From Teredinibacter sp. KSP-S5-2 (GTDB lineage Bacteria > Pseudomonadota > Gammaproteobacteria > Pseudomonadales > Cellvibrionaceae), in the NCBI RefSeq assembly GCF_032773895.1, contig NZ_CP120416.1:3246001-3310000 (forward strand): DNA of 64,000 nt, given 5' to 3'. The position numbers were made by a program, and so were the translations under genes. Positions within the stretch are counted from its first letter, which is position 1. Every line of letters begins with the position of its first letter. Positions 58,760 through 64,000 of this stretch are shown in pieces. The notes below the pieces were generated by a model. The model was not told where the DNA came from. It searched no databases and saw nothing but the letters and a program-made list of their open reading frames with translations.

Positions 58760-59929
58760 TTAAACAGATTCGGCATTGCTCAGAACTGACGCAACAATTT
58801 CATAAAACGTATTGGCCACACCCTGAGCACTAAACCCCTCCATCTGAGCAAATCGCCCCTGATAAGACTGCATACCCGGCCGCAGTTTTTCCGCCACATC
58901 CAGACCGTTAGCAATAGCCTGGGCAGTGTATTCCGTAATCGACACGGCAGAATCAGGAAACCGACCAACCAGCATATCAACAGGGCTATTCGGCGGCGTA
59001 ATTGCCAGAACAGGTCGGTTAACTGTCAAATACTCAATAATTTTTGTTGGAGTAAACACCGGCTCATCGATATTAGCATCCAGACAAATTAGCAAAGACG
59101 ACTTCTCCATGCTGGCAAGAACGTTATCGGTATAAGGTAAAATAATTGCCCGCCCCTCTAATTTATAGTGGTGAATGAGCGGCTCCAGATACTTAGCTGA
59201 AGCACCAACAAAATTAAGTGTTGCATCCGGATACTGCTCAAGAAAAAGGGCAAACCCTTGCAACAGAGGGTCAGCGGGACGGAATTTACTGACTGCACCA
59301 ATATGATAAAACTGCTTTTCCTCGCGCACATCAGATAAAACCTCAGGCGCACGAGTAACGTGAGGCAACACTGCAGTTGGAGTTTGATCAAACGAAATAT
59401 TTTTTTTCTGATAAGGAATTGTCTGCTGGTTAGTAAAAGTGACCACGTCAGCGCGTCTAACCATTTTCTGAACGCCCTTTAGAAACTCTTGATCAGGCTG
59501 TGGCTCATTGGGGGGAGGAAAAGGGTCACTTAAGTGAAGCATAAGTGGTCGGCTATATTTCTCCGCCAACTCGTAAGCGGGAACCCAACTGGCATGGGGC
59601 CATGCCCGACCGTAAAACACATCGGGCACTTCAGCCCCTCTCAAAACCGTATCGGCAACCTTTCTTCCCCATTGATAATAATTGTTCGGAATATGTCCAT
59701 TTAATCTTGCCCATAGTGCAGTTACTGAGCGGAACTCACGGAAACCGCTAGGGTATGATCGAACCGTCAATTTCGGATGCGTATAGTCAAGCGAGGACTT
59801 GGATGAAGTGAACAGCGTTATTTTATGACCATCATCCAAAAGTGCACGAATAAGCCTTCCGGTACAAATCCCCTCAGGTCGAGAGTCGAAGAAAACAGAA
59901 ACGATACCAATGTGATATTTCGAGGACAT
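58760..59929 (-). CDS. Glycosyltransferase-like protein (GT4-like)
   Basis: 389 residues. It has a two-domain glycosyltransferase layout: SVFFDSRPEGICTGRLIRALLDDGHKITLFTSS in domain 1, and AVSKFRPADPLLQGFALFLEQYPDATLNFVG then TPTKIIEYLTVNRPVLAITPPNSPVDML in domain 2. It is more divergent from GT4 than its neighbours. It is first in the minus-strand glycan run; 25 nt separate it from the next glycosyltransferase. Divergent from the heptosyltransferase gene at 60,125. Confidence 0.78.
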   Translation of the reverse strand: MSSKYHIGIVSVFFDSRPEGICTGRLIRALLDDGHKITLFTSSKSSLDYTHPKLTVRSYPSGFREFRSVTALWARLNGHIPNNYYQWGRKVADTVLRGAEVPDVFYGRAWPHASWVPAYELAEKYSRPLMLHLSDPFPPPNEPQPDQEFLKGVQKMVRRADVVTFTNQQTIPYQKKNISFDQTPTAVLPHVTRAPEVLSDVREEKQFYHIGAVSKFRPADPLLQGFALFLEQYPDATLNFVGASAKYLEPLIHHYKLEGRAIILPYTDNVLASMEKSSLLICLDANIDEPVFTPTKIIEYLTVNRPVLAITPPNSPVDMLVGRFPDSAVSITEYTAQAIANGLDVAEKLRPGMQSYQGRFAQMEGFSAQGVANTFYEIVASVLSNAESV

Positions 59930-60124
59930 AGAACCCCTTACGCGAACAGTTATGTGTCTATAATTCCATCGATCCTGAGCGATCTACACGCCCAAAACAT
60001 GCCAAAATACAAGAAAGCTGTCGAAATATGTTTTCAACGTTAGCTTATTGATGGTCGATCAGTATAATGACCGACTGACTTAATCGACTGATCGACAACA
60101 CTCCCAAGATATATAAGACCCGCT

Positions 60125-61180
60125 ATGGTAAAGCATTCGAGAGCGAAATCTATATTAATCGTTAGATTAAGTGCCATAGGGGATATTGTCATGGCCAGCC
60201 CCGTCGCGTCAGTGATCAAGAAAAAATCTCCTGAAACCCAAGTTGTCTGGATAACCCAGGCGGAGTGCGCTGATTTACTCAAAGAAAATCCTCATATCGA
60301 TGAAGTGATTGTTTGGGATAAAAAACAGTGGCGGACGCTCTGGAGGAAAAAACAATTCTTCCAACTTTGGCAAGAAATAAAGCGCTTTCGGGAAAAACTT
60401 CAAAACTACCAGTTTGATGTCGCCATTGACCTCCAGGGCTTGTTTAAAAGCGGCTTCATTGCTCGCCTTAGTGGAGCGAAGCAACGCATAGGCCTCGGCT
60501 CAAAAGAGGGCAGTTACTGGTTAATGACCAAAACGGTATCGCGGGATTTGGGAGATCAAAGTCTGATCGGATCCGAATATCGATACCTACTGAATCAACT
60601 CGGTTACGACGACAGTATTTGGGAAATGTACGTTCACAGCACAAAACCCAAGCTGGATGACACAACATTAGAAGAAGGCGACGACTACTTAGCCATATGC
60701 CCCTTCACCACACGCCCGCAAAAACACTGGATTAATGATCATTGGGTTCAATTATGCTTAAGAATCCGCGGCCGCTATCAACTGAAAACCGTTATTCTGG
60801 GTGGACCGGGTGACGGAGAGAAGGCTGAAGAAATCGCTCGCAGCTGCGGCGCGATAAACATGGCCGGAAAAACAAGCCTGGCCGAAGCATCATACCTAAT
60901 TAAAAACGCCAAACTGGTAATTGGTGTAGATACCGGATTAACCCACATGGGGCACGCACACAAAGTGCCAACCATCGCCCTCTTTGGGTCAACATGCCCT
61001 TATAATTTTGTCGGCAATGAAACCAGTAAAGTCATTTACCTGGAAAAAGACTGCTCACCATGCAGAAGAAACCCCAGTTGCGACCAGCGCTTTGACTGCA
61101 TGAGAGAGATTTCTCCTGACCGCGTTCTGGCAGAAATTAAGCCCTTGATGAAATCACACTATGAAAATACTTCACCTTGA
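60125..61180 (+). CDS. Heptosyltransferase-like glycosyltransferase, GT9 family
   Basis: 351 residues. ILIVRLSAIGDIVMASPVASVI at the N terminus, DVAIDLQGLFKSGFIARLSGAKQRIG in the middle, and VIGVDTGLTHMGHAHKVPTIALFGSTCP in the nucleotide-sugar binding domain are GT9 hallmarks. It adds heptose to LPS core, likely the WaaC/WaaF/RfaQ type; which position is unknown. It overlaps the next gene by 20 nt and shares an operon with hldE, which makes the heptose donor. Confidence 0.9.
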   Translation: MVKHSRAKSILIVRLSAIGDIVMASPVASVIKKKSPETQVVWITQAECADLLKENPHIDEVIVWDKKQWRTLWRKKQFFQLWQEIKRFREKLQNYQFDVAIDLQGLFKSGFIARLSGAKQRIGLGSKEGSYWLMTKTVSRDLGDQSLIGSEYRYLLNQLGYDDSIWEMYVHSTKPKLDDTTLEEGDDYLAICPFTTRPQKHWINDHWVQLCLRIRGRYQLKTVILGGPGDGEKAEEIARSCGAINMAGKTSLAEASYLIKNAKLVIGVDTGLTHMGHAHKVPTIALFGSTCPYNFVGNETSKVIYLEKDCSPCRRNPSCDQRFDCMREISPDRVLAEIKPLMKSHYENTSP

Positions 61181-62267
61181 AACAGGTAAGCACCTGTATG
61201 GTGGAGCGAAACAAGTTCAGTTCATCATAGAAGGCTTACAACAACACGGTGTGCACAATGTTCTGTGTTGCCCACAAGATGCAGCAATCGGAGCTGAGTG
61301 CGAATCCATGGGCATAAGAACCCGTTACACGAAAAGCGCCGGAGACCTGGATTTAAAATTTCTTTTTCAACTGTTAAAGATACTAAAAGAAGAGCAACCA
61401 GACCTCGTACACTTGCACAGCCGTAGAGGCGCAGACGTTCTGGGCGCTCTAGCCTGCCACAAAAGACACATACCCTGCGTCTTATCACGTCGTGTCGACA
61501 ACCCGGAACCTCAATGGCTGGCAAAACAAAAATACAAACTGTACGACCATGTCATCACGATTTCAGAAGGAATAAAAAACGTTCTGGTCGGTGAAGGTGT
61601 ACCCGAGTCGCATATCACCTGTGTGCGATCTGCAGTTAAAGCCGATTTATACCAATCACCGAAATCGAAAGAAGCCTTCAACTCGGAATTCAATCTAACT
61701 TCCGAAAACATAAACATAGGTATAGTCGCTCAACTGATATACCGAAAAGGCCACCGCTATATATTTTCCTCAATTCAAGCATTAGCAGAAAAACACCCAA
61801 ATATAAAACTACTGGTATTCGGTAAAGGCCCCTTAGAAGAACAGTTAAAAGAGTCTGCAAAAAAACTAAAAATCGAGTCAGTCATTCAGTTTTGCGGTTT
61901 CAGGTCAGACTTATCTGACTGGCTTGGCAATCTGGATATTCTTGTTCACCCGGCAGATATGGAAGGCCTTGGCGTTTCTCTTGTGCAGACCGCAGCCGCG
62001 GGCGTACCGATTATCGGCAGCGCAGCGGGAGGCATTCCAGAAATTGTCAGGCATAACGAAAACGGCTTTTTAATCAAGCCAGGCGACGTGTCTGCGCTTA
62101 CAAACTTTCTGCAACAACTGATTACCACCCCTGAACTAAGAGCTCAAATGGGAGCCCATGGAAAAAGCATTGCAGAAAAAGAATTTTCTGTTGATGTTAT
62201 GGTCCAGGGAAATTTAAACGTATACAAAAGCGTCTTAAAGAAACACAACCTTGGAGAAAACCAATGA
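61161..62267 (+). CDS. Glycosyltransferase, GT4 family (LPS core)
   Basis: 368 residues. HLETGKHLYGGAKQVQFIIEGLQQ at the N terminus, VAQLIYRKGHRYIFSSIQAL and HPADMEGLGVSLVQTAAAGVPIIGSAAGGIPEIV in the donor-binding half. It lies between the heptosyltransferase (20-nt overlap) and hldE (4-nt ATGA overlap), so it is probably a core-oligosaccharide enzyme. Confidence 0.88.
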   Translation: MKILHLETGKHLYGGAKQVQFIIEGLQQHGVHNVLCCPQDAAIGAECESMGIRTRYTKSAGDLDLKFLFQLLKILKEEQPDLVHLHSRRGADVLGALACHKRHIPCVLSRRVDNPEPQWLAKQKYKLYDHVITISEGIKNVLVGEGVPESHITCVRSAVKADLYQSPKSKEAFNSEFNLTSENINIGIVAQLIYRKGHRYIFSSIQALAEKHPNIKLLVFGKGPLEEQLKESAKKLKIESVIQFCGFRSDLSDWLGNLDILVHPADMEGLGVSLVQTAAAGVPIIGSAAGGIPEIVRHNENGFLIKPGDVSALTNFLQQLITTPELRAQMGAHGKSIAEKEFSVDVMVQGNLNVYKSVLKKHNLGENQ

Positions 62268-63706
62268 CGAAAGCGTTACCCAATTTTAGTCAAGCAAACA
62301 TACTCGTCATCGGCGACATCATGCTTGATCGATATTGGTCGGGCTCGACATCAAGAATTTCTCCCGAAGCTCCGGTTCCCGTTGTCAGAATAAACGATAC
62401 AGATAACCGTCTTGGTGGCGCAGCCAACGTTGCCAAAAATCTGTCGGCACTCGGATGTCACGTTACACTCTGCGGGCTAATAGGAAACGATGAAGCGGGT
62501 ATCGAGGTCCAGCGCATACTGGAAGCCTCACAAATCAAAAGCAGCCTGTACTCAACCCCCGACTTTAGAACCATCACCAAGCTTCGAATTATCAGCCAGC
62601 ACCAACAGCTTATCCGCCTGGATTTTGAAGACTCACCCAATTCAACATCCAGCACCCTTTACCAAAACGACATCAACAACATGGTCGCCAACCAAGACCT
62701 TGTTATTATTTCGGATTACGCAAAAGGTACCGTCACCGATTGCCAGCCAATTATTGATGCGTGCAACAAACGCAACATAACCGTTCTGGTTGACCCTAAA
62801 GGAACCGACTTCGCCCGCTATTCTGGTGCATCAATACTGACACCAAATCTTTCCGAACTGGAAGGTGTTGTTGGCAAAACTCAATCACTAGAAGAAGCTT
62901 TTGAAAAAGCTGGCCAGCTCTGCTCAGAACTAAATATCAAATCAATACTGATCACCCTGAGCGAAAAAGGCATGGCCCTGATCTCAACCGATGCAGCCCC
63001 GTTCCACATCCCGACACAAGCAAAAGAAGTATTTGATGTAACCGGTGCGGGCGATACTGTTATTGCCTCTCTCGCCGCCTCTCTTGCGGTTGGAGCCGAA
63101 AGCCAAACAGCCATGCGTGTCGCCAACGCTGCTGCAGGTGTCGCAGTAGGAAAAATAGGAACCGCAACAGTAACGCCAGAAGAAATCCAGTCAGCACTAG
63201 GCGATCACATACACAAACTGGAAACAGGCGTAATGCCATTAGACAAACTGCTTAAGCAGTTACCCCTGTGTCGCAGTGAAGGCGAAAAAATCGTATTTAC
63301 CAATGGCTGCTTTGACCTTATCCACGCAGGCCACATACGTTACTTACAACAGGCCGCAGCTTTGGGTGACAGACTGGTAATAGGCGTGAACACGGATACA
63401 TCAATCCGCAAGCTTAAGGGCGATAGCAGACCCATCGTCCCGCAAGAAGAGCGAATGGAGGTTCTGGCAAGCTTACGTTGCGTAGACTGGGTTATCCCTT
63501 TTGAAGATGAAACGCCGATAGAGCTGATCACAAAGATTCTGCCAGACTACCTTGTCAAAGGCGGTGACTATCAAGTCGAAAAAATCGTTGGCTACAACGA
63601 AGTTAAATCGAATGGTGGAGAAACGGTCGTCATGCCCTTTGTAAGCGGCTGCTCAACCACATCTATTATTGAAAAAATTCAGAGCCTCAAAGATCAAGAA
63701 ACATAA
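62264..63706 (+). CDS. hldE: HldE, bifunctional heptose 7-phosphate kinase / heptose 1-phosphate adenylyltransferase
   Basis: 480 residues. N-terminal ribokinase-type kinase: NILVIGDIMLDRYWSGSTSRISPEAPVPVV and the catalytic GAGDTVIASLAASLA near 260-275. C-terminal nucleotidyltransferase: VFTNGCFDLIHAGHIRYLQQA near 343-363 with the HxGH motif. Produces ADP-heptose for LPS core, the donor for the upstream heptosyltransferase. Length matches E. coli HldE. Its end overlaps the converging GGDEF gene by 13 nt. Confidence 0.95.
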   Translation: MTKALPNFSQANILVIGDIMLDRYWSGSTSRISPEAPVPVVRINDTDNRLGGAANVAKNLSALGCHVTLCGLIGNDEAGIEVQRILEASQIKSSLYSTPDFRTITKLRIISQHQQLIRLDFEDSPNSTSSTLYQNDINNMVANQDLVIISDYAKGTVTDCQPIIDACNKRNITVLVDPKGTDFARYSGASILTPNLSELEGVVGKTQSLEEAFEKAGQLCSELNIKSILITLSEKGMALISTDAAPFHIPTQAKEVFDVTGAGDTVIASLAASLAVGAESQTAMRVANAAAGVAVGKIGTATVTPEEIQSALGDHIHKLETGVMPLDKLLKQLPLCRSEGEKIVFTNGCFDLIHAGHIRYLQQAAALGDRLVIGVNTDTSIRKLKGDSRPIVPQEERMEVLASLRCVDWVIPFEDETPIELITKILPDYLVKGGDYQVEKIVGYNEVKSNGGETVVMPFVSGCSTTSIIEKIQSLKDQET

Positions 63707-63999
63707 GATACGCGGTTTCTACCTTCAGATTTCGCTTTATACAATTGCTCATCTGCCAACCGAACAAGATCTTCCGGCTTATTTTCCTCAGAAGGAGATA
63801 AGCTGGAAACCCCAAAGCTCATGGTAATAATATCGCTGACGTATGACTCTTGATTCGGTATTTTTAGCTCTAGCACAACCTGCCTAAGCCGCTCCGCCAA
63901 CAAAACAGCATTTTCCAGACTGGTCTCCGCCATTAACACAGCAAACTCCTCGCCGCCAACTCTGGCCACAAAATCCGTTCCATGTCTCACCTCATTTTC
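63694..63999 (-). CDS. GGDEF-domain protein (C-terminal part; runs off the window)
   Basis: Only about 102 codons are visible; the frame continues past the window end, so the start and N-terminal domains are missing. The visible part is a diguanylate cyclase catalytic core: VARVGGEEFAVLMAETSLENA with the GGEEF active-site loop, then FGVSSLSPSEENKPEDLVRLADEQLYKAKSEGRNRV. An intact GGEEF suggests active cyclic-di-GMP synthesis. The upstream RxxD-type inhibitory site is not seen in the visible portion. Confidence 0.85.
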   Translation of the reverse strand, partial: ENEVRHGTDFVARVGGEEFAVLMAETSLENAVLLAERLRQVVLELKIPNQESYVSDIITMSFGVSSLSPSEENKPEDLVRLADEQLYKAKSEGRNRVSYVS

Positions 64000-64000
64000 C

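Overview
The window reads as chromosomal DNA of a Gram-negative gammaproteobacterium, probably a marine relative of Pseudomonas/Cellvibrio-type organisms. The evidence is the conserved block ruvC-ruvA-ruvB-ybgC-tolQRAB-pal-cpoB-queE-queC-tRNA(Lys)-nadA, the presence of heptose/LPS genes, and rRNA-type promoters. The genus assignment is inference; no database search was possible.

Region 1 (1-26,652) is a large type VI secretion (T6SS) island. It opens inside tssB and runs rightward through tssC, a second tssC-family gene, tssE, tssF, tssG and clpV. Next comes a tightly packed group of four exported genes, three of them TPR proteins and two of those lipoproteins, with no recognised T6SS role. 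From 14,602 to 26,652 everything is leftward. In order of transcription the genes are hcp, vgrG, a DUF6484 protein, a DUF4150 (PAAR-like) protein, a ketosynthase-fold protein without a visible catalytic Cys, an AHH/HNH-type nuclease effector, two tandem Imm11/DUF1629-type immunity genes, an Imm49-like gene, a DUF2169 protein, a TIGR02270 HEAT-like protein, a second DUF6484 protein and a second TIGR02270 protein. This looks like one spike-loading module: Hcp/VgrG build the tube and tip, the accessory proteins mount the nuclease, and the immunity proteins protect the producer. The membrane-complex genes (tssJ/K/L/M) are not in the window.

Region 2 (26,653-39,522) is ordinary and mixed. It holds a 720-nt non-coding stretch upstream of hcp, an exported methyltransferase, a membrane protein, a PstS-like/OmpA fusion, a periplasmic binding protein, a MATE exporter, rimI with a possible holD-like neighbour, leuA, two YbjQ-family genes with an M48 protease, and nadA. 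Upstream of leuA is a clear 15-residue leader peptide with six leucine codons, so leuA is probably attenuated.

Region 3 (39,755-48,740) is the conserved core: two identical tRNA-Lys genes, queC/queE, the complete Tol-Pal operon and ruvABC.

Region 4 (48,940-63,999) is a surface-polysaccharide/LPS locus. It has a sulfotransferase, an asparagine-synthase-like amidotransferase and four glycosyltransferases on the minus strand, then heptosyltransferase, glycosyltransferase and hldE on the plus strand, and ends in a truncated GGDEF gene. A 23S-5S rRNA unit with no 16S gene lies inside the minus-strand glycosyltransferase run. It has its own rRNA-type promoter, AT-rich upstream element, boxA and 23S processing stem, and it is the most unusual feature of the window.
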